From: Lentimonas sp. CC4
GTDB taxonomy: Bacteria > Verrucomicrobiota > Verrucomicrobiia > Opitutales > Coraliomargaritaceae
DNA length: 64,000 bases
Reading direction: 5' to 3'
NCBI RefSeq assembly: GCF_902728235.1
Contig: NZ_CACVBO010000001.1
Coordinates: 2,938,001 to 3,002,000 of the forward strand
The notes below the pieces were generated by a model, which saw nothing but the letters and a program-made list of their open reading frames with translations, was not told the DNA's origin and searched no databases. Both the position numbers and the translations under genes were made by a program. Below, piece after piece: positions 36,206 through 44,402 of the stretch (position 1 is its first letter; each line of letters starts with the position of its first letter).

Positions 36206-36934
36206 TTAAAGTAGCTTCTTGATGTCTGGCACAGGGTAGGCGCGGTGTCCGCTCTCTAGGCGCTCGATGTATTTATCGGGCTTGGTGTCTTGCGGTTGCT
36301 CGTCGTCTTCGAACTCATCGTCTTCAATCGGAATAAGCTCATCAAAGTAGAGGGAGAGGCGGCGCGCTTCGGGCTCAAGCACTTCGAGCGGGTTCGCTAC
36401 ACGGCCTTTCTTAACCATGAGGAAGCGAGCGGGTGAAAACTGCTTATGATAGCCCATCTCGAACGCTCTGATCCACTTGTTATTTACATCTTCGCGGCGG
36501 TTGAGCAGGACGATGTCCGAAAAGTGAATGCAGGCGTCGAACCATGCTTGTGCGGCACTGTTTTCGGAGAGGAAGGCACAGTGCGTGACAGTGATGATAC
36601 GACCGATCTGGCAGGTATTGTGATCCGTCCATGTTTTGACCGCTTCGGCTGCATCAGCGGGATCGCTGGTGCCGGGGGCGAGGAAGATGATTCGCTCTGG
36701 CGCGGCGTCGATCTTGCCATGGGTGACCTTGGCGTTGTCGAGCTTCCAGTCGACGATGCTGACATTGTCGAGTGCTTCGATTTGTTCGTCGAACGTGCAG
36801 TCGACTTCGCCTTCGGGGCGGAAGTAGAGCACTTGCTCTTTGGCGTCGACGCCGTCTTTGAGCAGGTCAAAGAGAACTTCGCGACGGCCGCTGCCGGGGA
36901 TGCCTAGGATGAGATAAACGAGTGGTGCTGTCAT
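36206..36934 (-). CDS. P-loop NTPase-like protein with altered Walker A
   Basis: A 242-residue cytosolic protein. The start LVYLILGIPGSGRREVLFDL resembles the P-loop of CobW/UreG-like GTPases, but the Walker A Lys-Ser/Thr is Arg-Arg. ERIIFLAPGTSDPADAAEAV and IITVTHCAFLSENSAAQAWF resemble the DGL/ITVVD and effector regions of the CobW N-terminal domain, and SDIVLLNRREDVNN matches the guanine-specificity NKxD position with Asn-Arg. The C-terminal tail is highly acidic (DDEFEDDEQPQD). A CobW-related degenerate GTPase is the best guess. It is separated from aroC by tract H6 and a large palindrome. Confidence 0.55.
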   Translation of the reverse strand: MTAPLVYLILGIPGSGRREVLFDLLKDGVDAKEQVLYFRPEGEVDCTFDEQIEALDNVSIVDWKLDNAKVTHGKIDAAPERIIFLAPGTSDPADAAEAVKTWTDHNTCQIGRIITVTHCAFLSENSAAQAWFDACIHFSDIVLLNRREDVNNKWIRAFEMGYHKQFSPARFLMVKKGRVANPLEVLEPEARRLSLYFDELIPIEDDEFEDDEQPQDTKPDKYIERLESGHRAYPVPDIKKLL

Positions 36935-36935
36935 C

Positions 36936-36984
36936 GAGATTTGAGAGCTGAGAGTGGAAACCTGAGAGCTGAGATTTGATAAGT
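36936..36984. repeat. Heptanucleotide-periodic tract H6 (GAGAGCT units)
   Basis: Seven consecutive 7-bp units: GAGATTT, GAGAGCT, GAGAGTG, GAAACCT, GAGAGCT, GAGATTT, GATAAGT. It is the cleanest tract of the set and sits directly upstream of the P-loop-like gene start. Confidence 0.93.
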
Positions 36985-36987
36985 GGC

Positions 36988-37033
36988 ACAGACATTCTTG
37001 TCTGTTTTTCGGCGGACAGACAAGAATGTCTGT
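36988..37033. repeat. Perfect 18-bp inverted repeat with internal palindromes
   Basis: Arms 36988-37005 and 37016-37033 are perfect reverse complements (ACAGACATTCTTGTCTGT) around a 10-base loop. Each arm is itself partly palindromic (ACAGACA...TGTCTGT), so alternative folds exist. It lies 9 bases after the aroC stop; the T-run in the loop side (TGTTTTTC) is not at the end of a stem, so classical termination is unclear. Confidence 0.9.
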
Positions 37034-37042
37034 TTCACTTTG

Positions 37043-38143
37043 TTACTCTGCGCCGAAATCGAAGGATTGGCACTGTGCTTGGTAGCGCATCCAGTGGTCG
37101 ACCACGACGAGCGCGGCCATGGATTCGACGATCGGCACGGCGCGTGGCACGACGCATGGGTCGTGGCGACCGCGCCCCATGAGTTCGGTTTCGTTGCCAT
37201 CTTTATCAACAGTGCGTTGATTCTGGATGAGTGTGGCAGTTGGCTTGAACGCGACGCGGAAGATGACTTCTTCGCCGTTGCTGATGCCACCTTGAACGCC
37301 ACCAGAGCGGTTCGTCTCGGTGCCCACCTTGCCGTCTTTATTGATGAAAATATCGTTGTGCTCGGAGCCGAGTTGAGTGGAGCCGTCGAAGCCGCTGCCG
37401 ATTTCGAAGCCCTTGGTGGCTGGAATAGAGAGCATGGCCTTGGCCAAGTCTGCTTCGAGGCGGTCAAAGACTGGCACGCCAAGACCGACGGGAAGGTTGC
37501 GCACGCGACATTCGATGATGCCACCAACGGAGTCGCCGTCGTTACGGACGGCTTTGATCCGCTCGACCATTTTTTCAGCAGTCTCTGGGTGCGGGCAGCG
37601 CACAGGGCTGGCCTCAACTGCTTCGAGTGTCGGAAAGGCATCGCTGGCAGGCATTTCGATGTCGTGCACGCGGGTGATGTAGGCACGCACTTCGATATCG
37701 CCGGCTAGTTTGAGAATCTTCTTAGCAACGGCGCCAGCTGCAACGCGACCGATGGTCTCACGAGCCGAGGAGCGACCGCCGCCCTCGTGGTTACGGTGGC
37801 CGAACTTGGTCTGATACGTAAAGTCGGCGTGTGAGGGGCGGAATTTGTCCTTCATCTCCGTGTATGCGGAGGGGCGTTGATCACCGTTGGGCACGTAGAT
37901 GCCGATCGGAGTGCCAGTGGTTTGGCCTTCGTAAACGCCGGAGACGATGGTAGCGGAGTCGCTCTCTTTACGCGGAGTCGTGATGTCGCTCTGGCCGGGG
38001 CGGCGACGGTCGAGCTCGAACTGAATCTCTTCGAGCGAGATCGGTAGGCGCGGCGGGCAGCCGTCGATGACGACGCCGATGCCGCCGCCGTGGCTCTCGC
38101 CCCAAGTTGAAATACGAAATAGTGTGCCGAAGGAATTACCCAT
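37043..38143 (-). CDS. aroC: Chorismate synthase
   Basis: A 366-residue cytosolic enzyme that makes chorismate from EPSP, using reduced FMN, the last step of the shikimate pathway. All signatures are visible: [20 protein letters not shown] (signature 1), [45 protein letters not shown] (signature 2 with the flavin-binding Arg/Ser) and GIECRVRN-like segments. Length is normal. Tract H7 lies just before its start and tract H6 after its end. It is monocistronic. Confidence 0.97.
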   Translation of the reverse strand: MGNSFGTLFRISTWGESHGGGIGVVIDGCPPRLPISLEEIQFELDRRRPGQSDITTPRKESDSATIVSGVYEGQTTGTPIGIYVPNGDQRPSAYTEMKDKFRPSHADFTYQTKFGHRNHEGGGRSSARETIGRVAAGAVAKKILKLAGDIEVRAYITRVHDIEMPASDAFPTLEAVEASPVRCPHPETAEKMVERIKAVRNDGDSVGGIIECRVRNLPVGLGVPVFDRLEADLAKAMLSIPATKGFEIGSGFDGSTQLGSEHNDIFINKDGKVGTETNRSGGVQGGISNGEEVIFRVAFKPTATLIQNQRTVDKDGNETELMGRGRHDPCVVPRAVPIVESMAALVVVDHWMRYQAQCQSFDFGAE

Positions 38144-38762
38144 GGTAGTCTAAGAAAAGTAGAAAGTGAAAAGTGGAAAGTGAAAAGAGACAGTCGCTTA
38201 GCGGTTGTCAGCAGTGGTGGAATGCAACGTGTGGTTGCGAGGAAGTCAATATTACGCCGACAAGGATGTGTTTCGCACGCACGACGCACTTTTTGCCGTG
38301 AAGCCGCTCCAAATTCTAGCAATCAAGGATCGGCAATTTAATTCGCTGAACACGGACATCAGGCTCGCCGTCAGTTAATGCGAATTTATCACGACACGCC
38401 TGAGTAAAACACCAGCCCTAGAGATTAGCGTAGACCAGCATCAATTAGCCATTTGCAGATCTGCTGGTTGATCAGTTCTGGAGCCATTCATATTCAGCAG
38501 TATCGTAGGCTCAAAGAAGTCACTCTGCTCTGCGTGTTCAGCGACTTAGGTGGTTCACCACGCATCCACAGCGCTTGCCCACCGCTAAATTTACGCTGAA
38601 TCGACACGCAGTGCCGTGAGGGAAAGATAACATAATAGAATCTTGAAAGACATTTAATGGGGCTGAAAAGCATTGCACATACTATGTAGGGTTCATTTGT
38701 TGACTTATCTTAATTCCCATAAAGAGCACTCAGAGTGGGGATCTGCACCTGATCTACAGAAA
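38144..38762. other. 619-bp spacer; only tract H7 recognised
   Basis: Apart from tract H7 (38151-38192) I see nothing with clear coding or RNA features. Short open frames here are not conserved-looking and lack signals. Confidence 0.5.
38151..38192. repeat. Heptanucleotide-periodic tract H7 (AGTGAAA units)
   Basis: Units TAAGAAA, AGTAGAA, AGTGAAA, AGTGGAA, AGTGAAA, AGAGACA, each 7 bp, ending the aroC leader 8 bases upstream of its ATG. Confidence 0.9.
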
Positions 38763-39074
38763 ATGAAAACTTTCAAATGGTCCATTCCTGAGCCACGTCT
38801 CTCGCAAGCTGAGAAACGTGATCACCTAGACTATGAACAAAACAGAAAAGAGAACGCGCGAAGCGCTCTTCGATCTGAGCATCCTCTTTACAAAGCAACG
38901 GCTCCATTATTGGTAGCCATCAACTGTGCCATTAGGCTCTCTTACACCACAGATTCAGTTGATCGGATCTCCTCGTATCTGCTAGGTTTCGCGGGGCTAG
39001 CACTAACGGCCTACTACATGATGAAGTTCTTTAAGATACAAAAGGTCGGCCAGATGGAGCACTCAACCAGATAA
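38763..39074 (+). CDS. Small membrane protein, hypothetical
   Basis: A 103-residue protein starting at the ATG at 38763. The first 55 residues are charged; two hydrophobic segments follow (PLYKATAPLLVAINCAIRL and SSYLLGFAGLALTAYYMM) and the C terminus is basic, so it is a two-helix membrane protein with a cytosolic N terminus. The frame is open upstream to 38673 but the added part lacks sense. No family recognised. It is convergent with the isochorismatase-like gene, ending 21 bases from it. Confidence 0.45.
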   Translation: MKTFKWSIPEPRLSQAEKRDHLDYEQNRKENARSALRSEHPLYKATAPLLVAINCAIRLSYTTDSVDRISSYLLGFAGLALTAYYMMKFFKIQKVGQMEHSTR

Positions 39075-39095
39075 TCCGCCCGAGTCGTTCGCCGC

Positions 39096-39650
39096 TTAGC
39101 TGTATCGCTTGACGATCTGTGTGAACTCGCGGAACTGCGGGTGCTCTGCGCTGCCAATGAGACTGTAGAAAATTGTTTCGGAAGGGAGCACGTGGGCATC
39201 CATTGAGAGGAGCTGCTTGAGGACGGGCTCGCGGTCTTCACAGCGACGTTCACTGATGCAATCCGAGAGCAGGGTGACTCCAACATTGTCGCCGAGGGCT
39301 TGAATGGCGGTCTGGTAGATACAGATCGAAGTCTCGATGCCGATGAGCAGCAAGTGATCGATTTGATTGCTCTCGATCCAGCGGTTGAGGCCTTCGGCTT
39401 CCATTGCAGAGAACGCGCTCTTATCAAAGACAGGCGTGTGTTCTGGTAGAATCTGCTTCAGCTCGGCAGTGGTGTTGCCTAGTTTTTCAGGGAGTTGCTC
39501 GGTGAGTGCGATTGAACAGCCGAGGAGTGACGCGGCTTCGACGGCAAAGCTGGTGCGCTTGAGGAGTCGTTCGCGGTCAGGCATCGCGTTGAGGAACGGA
39601 TCCTGGAAATCAATAAGAAGAAGGCCTAGGTGTTGTGCTGGATTGGACAT
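39096..39650 (-). CDS. Isochorismatase-like cysteine hydrolase
   Basis: A 184-residue enzyme of the isochorismatase/nicotinamidase superfamily. The catalytic triad is visible: Asp14 in LLIDFQDPF, Lys77 in VFDKSAF and Cys110 in GIETSICIYQTA, with the cis-peptide-like G-I-E preceding. The Asp-Lys-Cys arrangement belongs to the cysteine hydrolases (nicotinamidase, YcaC type) rather than the Cys-less EntB type. Substrate unknown. The ATG at 39650 is chosen; a further start at 39671 lies in tract H8. It follows a metallophosphatase pseudogene on the same strand. Confidence 0.88.
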   Translation of the reverse strand: MSNPAQHLGLLLIDFQDPFLNAMPDRERLLKRTSFAVEAASLLGCSIALTEQLPEKLGNTTAELKQILPEHTPVFDKSAFSAMEAEGLNRWIESNQIDHLLLIGIETSICIYQTAIQALGDNVGVTLLSDCISERRCEDREPVLKQLLSMDAHVLPSETIFYSLIGSAEHPQFREFTQIVKRYS

Positions 39651-39658
39651 ACTAGTGA

Positions 39659-39700
39659 GAACGTCGAACATTGAACGCTAAACGTCGAACATTGATTTTC
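39659..39700. repeat. Heptanucleotide-periodic tract H8 (GAACNNN units)
   Basis: Units GAACGTC, GAACATT, GAACGCT, AAACGTC, GAACATT, GATTTTC, each 7 bp, directly upstream of the isochorismatase-like gene. Same unit as tract H2. Confidence 0.93.
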
Positions 39701-39728
39701 GAAGAATGCGTTTTCTCGATCTAGTCAC

Positions 39729-40409
39729 TCAGACCGGATCGGGCATGCGCTTACTATGCGCATAGGCCTTGCGCGCACGGATTTGGACGAAGGATTGATC
39801 TTCAAGAATATAGGCGGTCAGATGCCCTCCATAGGCACAGCCAGTATCGATGCCGATGGAGCCAGGGCGTTTGAATACTTTGGGGCGAGGTGTGTGGCCG
39901 TAAATGACAAATGGAGAGCCATGCCAGTGATCCGCCCAAGACGTTGCATTTGGGGCTTCCGAGCGCTTGGCTGCACGGCCGTTCTCATCGATCACTTGTA
40001 TATGGGCGGTGATGTCGATGCTTTGTTCGTGCCAGATTTTGTTGGGTAGGAACCCGGCGTGCACAAATACAGTGTCGATTTCTGAGAGGTGGTGGCAGTT
40101 GGGAAGTGCCTCTAGGAAGGCCCAGTCAGATGTTGTTAGTTGAGCGAGTGTCGGAAAGTCGTAACTTTTTAATAACTCAGGGCTCATCTCGCGGCGAGAT
40201 TGTAGTAGCCGCAACTCATGATTACCTAAGATCGCTTCGACCTAATATTCTTGGGCTAGCTGAATGACGTCGTGACTGTCAGGGCCTCGGTTCACTAGGT
40301 CACCTAGTTGAATGATGCGGTCGTGTTTTTGTGGCGCGAGGGTTTTGAGGAGTGCTTCAAATTCGAATGCGCAGCCGTGCACGTCTCCTATGGCGATGGT
40401 TCGAGGCAT
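39729..40409 (-). pseudogene. Metallophosphatase (ApaH/PP1-like) with premature in-frame amber codon
   Basis: Read through, the frame from ATG 40409 to the stop at 39729 gives 226 residues with a full set of calcineurin-like phosphatase motifs: GDVHG (from residue 8), LGDLVNRGPDS (36-45), LGNHELR, VHAGFLP, YGHTP. Codon 56 is TAG (40244-40242), between the GDxxxRG and GNHE motifs, in the phrase QEY-stop-VEAI. The rest is undisturbed: no frameshift and no other stop. The shorter downstream frame (to 40214) lacks the first two metal motifs and should be inactive. This may be a recent nonsense mutation, a sequencing error, or readthrough; the window otherwise uses TAG as a normal stop. If intact it would hydrolyse phosphoproteins or Ap4A. 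Confidence 0.88.
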
Positions 40410-40552
40410 TAGCTAGATCGGGATCAAAGAGTCGTGAAACAGCGTCTCTCTGAGAAGGTGACGCTGCAACTAAAAATACAGTGTATGAATTGTGCTTTTG
40501 GTTGCATCGAATGGATTCTGGGGCAGAGTCTGCCCCTTTCATTGTTACTCTC

Positions 40553-41050
40553 ATGGAATGGCACTTCAAAAGTATCGCACGTAAATCATCCCTCTCGCAG
40601 GCTCCTTTTCATCCAGGAGATCGTGTCGCGTGTTTGATTTTTAAAGATGTGGATGCGGGTGAAATGGGTCGCGCAGATGTGTTACCTGATGAAGTGGAGG
40701 CGTTTGACTTACCTGGTGAAATCCTAGGGCGTTGGACACGTGTGGTTAAAAATCCTGATGAAGAGGGTGTGAATGTTCGAGAAACGGTGGCATCAGCAGA
40801 GGACTTCTTTCTGTCGTTATATGAAAATGACACGGCAGACGCTGAAGCAGAGACGGATGCGTTGAAGCATTTACTAGCGCTGATGCTGGAGCGTAAGCGC
40901 GTGGTGCGCGCATTGGGCAAGCGCCAGACCGAAGGCACGCAACGCTATCGCCACGTGAAGACAAAACAAGAGCTGGACGTGCCAGTCGTAGAAATTTCAA
41001 CGGGGCTGATGCTTAAAATCCAAGATACGCTCGGCGATATTATTTTATAA
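40553..41050 (+). CDS. Conserved-looking hypothetical protein, soluble
   Basis: A 165-residue soluble, acidic protein starting at the ATG at 40553 (MEWHFKSIARKSSL). The first 70 residues have a compact beta pattern (FHPGDRVACLIFKDVD, RADVLPDEVEAF, EILGRWTRVV); the rest is helical with a basic patch (ERKRVVRALGKRQTEG). No domain recognised and no metal or nucleotide motif. The regular codon use and spacing argue for a real gene. It is followed after 16 bases by a lipoprotein and then by an M23 peptidase, so a shared transcript is plausible. Confidence 0.7.
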   Translation: MEWHFKSIARKSSLSQAPFHPGDRVACLIFKDVDAGEMGRADVLPDEVEAFDLPGEILGRWTRVVKNPDEEGVNVRETVASAEDFFLSLYENDTADAEAETDALKHLLALMLERKRVVRALGKRQTEGTQRYRHVKTKQELDVPVVEISTGLMLKIQDTLGDIIL

Positions 41051-41066
41051 TCACAACTGAATACCT

Positions 41067-41585
41067 ATGATCCTACGCAAATACCTGACTCTGGTGAGTC
41101 TTCTGACATCTCTTTTTGTTTTGGCCGGCTGTTTGTCGAGTCTCGAAGGCTATAAGAATGAAATCGATAATATGCAGGTGCCACGCTTGATGATTGAGGC
41201 GCGCGGTATCGATTATAGCGGTGGTGGCGGTAACAAGGTGAGTCTTCCGGTGTCAGGCACACAAATCAAACTCGAGCGTGAGCCAGTTGTTGGTGAATAC
41301 GATATTATTAATGTTGATATGGTGAAGGTCGATATGGGGTTGGCGCTGCTGATTCAGATCACTGATAAGGGTAGTCGAGAGCTTTATCGGCGTTCGGTAA
41401 CGCACTCTGGAAGTCGTATTGTTTTGACGACAAACGGACAGCCGATCGGCGCGAGACGTTTAAATGGCACAATTGAAGACGGTCAGTTTTATACCTTTGT
41501 GGAGATTCCCGATGAAGAACTCGGCCAATTCGTTATCGACCTGAAGGCCAGTATCGCTGAGCTGCAGACGCATTATAAGTATTAA
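41067..41585 (+). CDS. Lipoprotein with a SecD P1-like C terminus
   Basis: A 172-residue lipoprotein: basic start, hydrophobic stretch (LVSLLTSLFVLAGC) and lipobox LAGC. The mature part ends in VLTTNGQPIGARRLNGTIED and DEELGQFVIDLKASIAEL, which resembles the first periplasmic (P1) domain of SecD, where a similar 'V-v-ngkpvga-r' strand occurs, though it may simply be the same fold. Outer-membrane or inner-membrane anchored. It lies between the hypothetical protein and the M23 peptidase, 24 bases before the latter. Confidence 0.65.
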   Translation: MILRKYLTLVSLLTSLFVLAGCLSSLEGYKNEIDNMQVPRLMIEARGIDYSGGGGNKVSLPVSGTQIKLEREPVVGEYDIINVDMVKVDMGLALLIQITDKGSRELYRRSVTHSGSRIVLTTNGQPIGARRLNGTIEDGQFYTFVEIPDEELGQFVIDLKASIAELQTHYKY

Positions 41586-41609
41586 TCGTAGCCATCCACT
41601 TTGTTATTT

Positions 41610-42626
41610 ATGTATTTGAAATTTGTTCAATTACTGTCGCTAGGCGTGCTATTGTCACTCGCGCAAGCGACAGCCTTTGCTGGATTGATTTGGCCGACGC
41701 CTAATCCCGCGTTTCAAAACGGGCAATCGATTGAGACATTTATACAGCCCACCGCTTCAGGAGTGCCTGAGTCTGGCCTGTTTGGCTGTGTTCGTAATAG
41801 CGGCGGGCGCTTCCACGAAGGCCTGGATCTATATCCAGTTGAGCGCACTAGAAGTGGGGAGCCCGTTGACGCGGTCTACTCGGTTTTACCAGGGCGCGTG
41901 GTGTATGTAAACAAAACAGCCGGTTATAGTAGTTATGGGCGGTATGTCGTGGTGGAGCACGATCAAGAGATTCCAGCCTTTCATACATTATACGCGCACT
42001 TAGCGAGTGTCGGCGAGGGGATCAAGCTCGGAGCTCGCGTGGAGTCGGGCACCCAACTCGGTATTATGGGACGATCTGCGTCGTATTCGATTCCGCGCAC
42101 ACGAGCGCACTTGCACTTTGAAATTGGCTTTCGCCTGACGAATCAATTTCAGGGATGGTATGATCGACAGAAATACGGAAGTAAAAACAGACACGGCAAT
42201 TGGAATGGTATGAATCTCGTCAGTCTTGATCCGTTAGATTTTTACGAAGCGGTTCGCCTCGGTAAGGTAAATAATGTGTATGAATATTTGAAAATCACTC
42301 CTGCGACTGCTCGTATCCGAGTGCAGATATCGGAGATTCCGGATTTCGTTAAAAATTTCCCGTCGCTGGTCACACGCCCTTTTGCGGGTAAACAAGTGGT
42401 GGCATGGGATATCGCGTTTACTCAGTATGGCGTGCCCAAGGAATGGACACCGCGCTTTGGTGATGAGGCGATCGGAGGCCGCCCCGGCGATGTAAAGGTA
42501 TTGGCCTATAGCCCGACACTATTAGAAAAGCAGACCTGCCGCCGCGTATTAGACATCGTGGGCGACACGCCGAAAATTTCGTCAGGCACGTTGACCACGA
42601 TCAAGAAGTTATTTGGGTTCAAGTAG
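41610..42626 (+). CDS. M23 family zinc metallopeptidase, exported
   Basis: A 338-residue exported protein. After the signal peptide (about 1-25) the M23 domain starts early: metal motif HEGLDLYPV (His and Asp of HxxxD), FHTLYAHLA (catalytic His), and LHFEIG (metal H-x-H type with HLHFEIG). It would cut peptidoglycan cross-links or stems in the periplasm, like LytM. The domain is followed by a roughly 150-residue C-terminal part without homology to me. The ATG at 41610 is chosen over the TTG at 41601. Confidence 0.9.
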   Translation: MYLKFVQLLSLGVLLSLAQATAFAGLIWPTPNPAFQNGQSIETFIQPTASGVPESGLFGCVRNSGGRFHEGLDLYPVERTRSGEPVDAVYSVLPGRVVYVNKTAGYSSYGRYVVVEHDQEIPAFHTLYAHLASVGEGIKLGARVESGTQLGIMGRSASYSIPRTRAHLHFEIGFRLTNQFQGWYDRQKYGSKNRHGNWNGMNLVSLDPLDFYEAVRLGKVNNVYEYLKITPATARIRVQISEIPDFVKNFPSLVTRPFAGKQVVAWDIAFTQYGVPKEWTPRFGDEAIGGRPGDVKVLAYSPTLLEKQTCRRVLDIVGDTPKISSGTLTTIKKLFGFK

Positions 42627-42800
42627 TGTGTGGGAATGGCTGCCTCTGTGCTTGCCGCGTTCTACGCGGCCGCCATCGAGCCTTAGTTTAGAACCAAAGC
42701 ACCAGCACAAAGCAAGACTAGGCGGAGCTCGTCGCTCCCGATTAGGGTTGAGCGAAAAAGTTACAAGTCGTGATGCACGCCAGTATCTCACTATTTCGAC

Positions 42801-42895
42801 GTCTTAATCTCACTCTGACTCTTCTACGCGAATCGGTGGGTCTTCTATAGTAACGCTTCGATTATGATTACGATGAAGAGTAAGATTAACAGAGT
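42801..42895. repeat. Pair of opposed hexanucleotide-periodic tracts
   Basis: Left tract 42801-42834 reads TAATCT, CACTCT, GACTCT, TCTACG. Right tract 42860-42895 reads GATTAT, GATTAC, GATGAA, GAGTAA, GATTAA, CAGAGT. The two are approximately reverse complements, 25 bases apart. A further hexamer tract (GATTCG, GATTAC, GATATA, GATTCT, GATTAG) occurs at 56677-56706. Confidence 0.75.
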
Positions 42896-42961
42896 CGTCG
42901 CTACGTCAGCAATTTAATAGGTCTGTGGTGAATGCCACGAACTTAAGGATCGCTGACGACA

Positions 42962-43019
42962 GTAGAAGCGTGCTTCCAGCCGCTTTCATACAGAGGTAGC
43001 GGCTGGAAGCCGCTTCTAC
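42962..43019. repeat. Near-perfect 22-bp inverted repeat
   Basis: Left arm 42962-42984 and right arm 42998-43019 are reverse complements apart from one extra base in the left arm, around a 13-base loop. The sequence type (tagaagcggcttccagccgct) is a dispersed REP-like palindrome. No T-run. Confidence 0.88.
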
Positions 43020-43062
43020 ACCTTGCGCACTGGCGAGATCGGGCAATTTTCTAGCTGCTGAG

Positions 43063-43132
43063 ATGTGGGCATTAAAAAACCCTCAGTGCTTAAAGCGACC
43101 GAGGGTTTTAAATTGGCATCCCGTAGGGGATT
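43063..43132. repeat. 70-bp direct repeat, copy 1 (tRNA-Glu tail fragment plus terminator)
   Basis: Differs from copy 2 (43232-43301) by one base (43100 versus 43269). It contains the terminator hairpin and the last 20 bases of the tRNA-Glu gene plus CCA, but is followed by unrelated sequence instead of the rest of the tRNA. Repeat period is 169 bases. Confidence 0.95.
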
Positions 43133-43231
43133 GGTGCCTATCGGCATCGCTTCGCGACCAGCTTTCAACTGTCCCATCTTCAGTCGCTTTGCTCCTTCCG
43201 TCGACCCCCCGGGGCCTTCATCCCCTTTAGC

Positions 43232-43360
<129 letters not shown>

Positions 43361-43489
43361 GTGATGCGAAGTCACGGAAGCTACGTCTCCGCGCACTGCC
43401 TGCAAGTCTTTTTTGATAAATGTTACATTTTTTTCTAATCTGTTGAGAAACCGTTTGCCCAAGTGCCTTGAGGAACTAATGAAGAGGCT

Positions 43490-44401
43490 ATGAATTCTGA
43501 TTCTTTGCCGTTTCCATTGCCGACTCAACCGCTGCTTAAGGTCGAGGGGCTTCCGTATCCATTGGTCGCCTCTGGAAAAGTGCGCGAAGTCTTTGATATG
43601 GGCGATGCTCTGCTGATGGTCGCGACCGACCGCGTCTCAGCGTTTGATGTGATTATGAACGAGGGCTTGGCTGGCAAAGGCGTGCTATTGACACAGATCA
43701 GCCTGTATTGGTTTGCACGGGCCGGAGCTGTTACGAAGCACCATCTAGTGGACGACCATGCCGAGCGGGTTGCCGAGCTCGGCAAGGCGCATCCTGAACT
43801 GGAACATCGCAGTATGATCGTTAAGAAGCTCAACCCATTGCCAATCGAGGCAGTGGTGCGTGGATATCTCTCAGGTTCAGGGTGGAAGGCCTATCAGGAA
43901 ACTGGCCAACTGTTTGAATATACGCTGCCAGAGGGCTTGCAGGATAGCAGTGAGTTGCCGAAGCCTGTCTTTACGCCGACGACTAAGGTGGCGAGCGGCC
44001 ATGATATGCCGATCGATTGCGCAGATGCTGGCAAGTTGATTGGTGAAGAACTCTTTCAGCGTGTGCATGACCTGAGTCTGGCACTCTATAATATGGGTGT
44101 GGAGCGTGCGGATGCGGCGAACCTTATTTTGGCAGACACAAAATTTGAGTTTGGTTTGGATGACGCGGGTGAGCTCTATTTGATCGATGAAATCCTGACC
44201 CCGGACTCTTCACGCTATTGGCCACGTGAGGGCTATGCGCCAGGAGGGGCACAGCCGTCGTTTGATAAGCAGTTTGTGCGTGATTACTTGGAGTCGTTGG
44301 ATTGGGATAAGACGCCACCGCCACCGCCACTGCCTGAGGACGTGCTCGCTGGCACCTTGGAACGCTATATCGAGGCTTACAAGACCTTGGTCGTGGAGTA
44401 A
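43490..44401 (+). CDS. purC: Phosphoribosylaminoimidazole-succinocarboxamide synthase (SAICAR synthase)
   Basis: A 303-residue purine biosynthesis enzyme that joins CAIR and aspartate with ATP. Visible motifs: SGKVREVFDMGDALLMVATD (Gly-rich nucleotide site), RVSAFDVIM, EAVVRGYLSGSGWKAY, TPTTKVASGHD, ILADTKFEFG (metal and substrate site) and EILTPDSSRYW. Length is in the long-subgroup range of PurC (about 300 residues). It is followed after one base by the ABA4-like gene, so the two may be co-transcribed. Confidence 0.97.
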   Translation: MNSDSLPFPLPTQPLLKVEGLPYPLVASGKVREVFDMGDALLMVATDRVSAFDVIMNEGLAGKGVLLTQISLYWFARAGAVTKHHLVDDHAERVAELGKAHPELEHRSMIVKKLNPLPIEAVVRGYLSGSGWKAYQETGQLFEYTLPEGLQDSSELPKPVFTPTTKVASGHDMPIDCADAGKLIGEELFQRVHDLSLALYNMGVERADAANLILADTKFEFGLDDAGELYLIDEILTPDSSRYWPREGYAPGGAQPSFDKQFVRDYLESLDWDKTPPPPPLPEDVLAGTLERYIEAYKTLVVE

Positions 44402-44402
44402 T

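Noticed and set aside
37043-37708. Long plus-strand frame opposite aroC
   Set aside because: Shadow of the well-identified chorismate synthase gene; no independent features.
40520-40536. GGGGCA/TGCCCC hairpin before the gene at 40553 as attenuator
   Set aside because: Only a 6-bp stem and a short T stretch; too weak to claim regulation.
43133-43231. Possible small RNA or second tRNA between the two 70-bp repeats
   Set aside because: Several short hairpins can be drawn, but no cloverleaf or known RNA pattern fits; left as an open point under the duplication finding.
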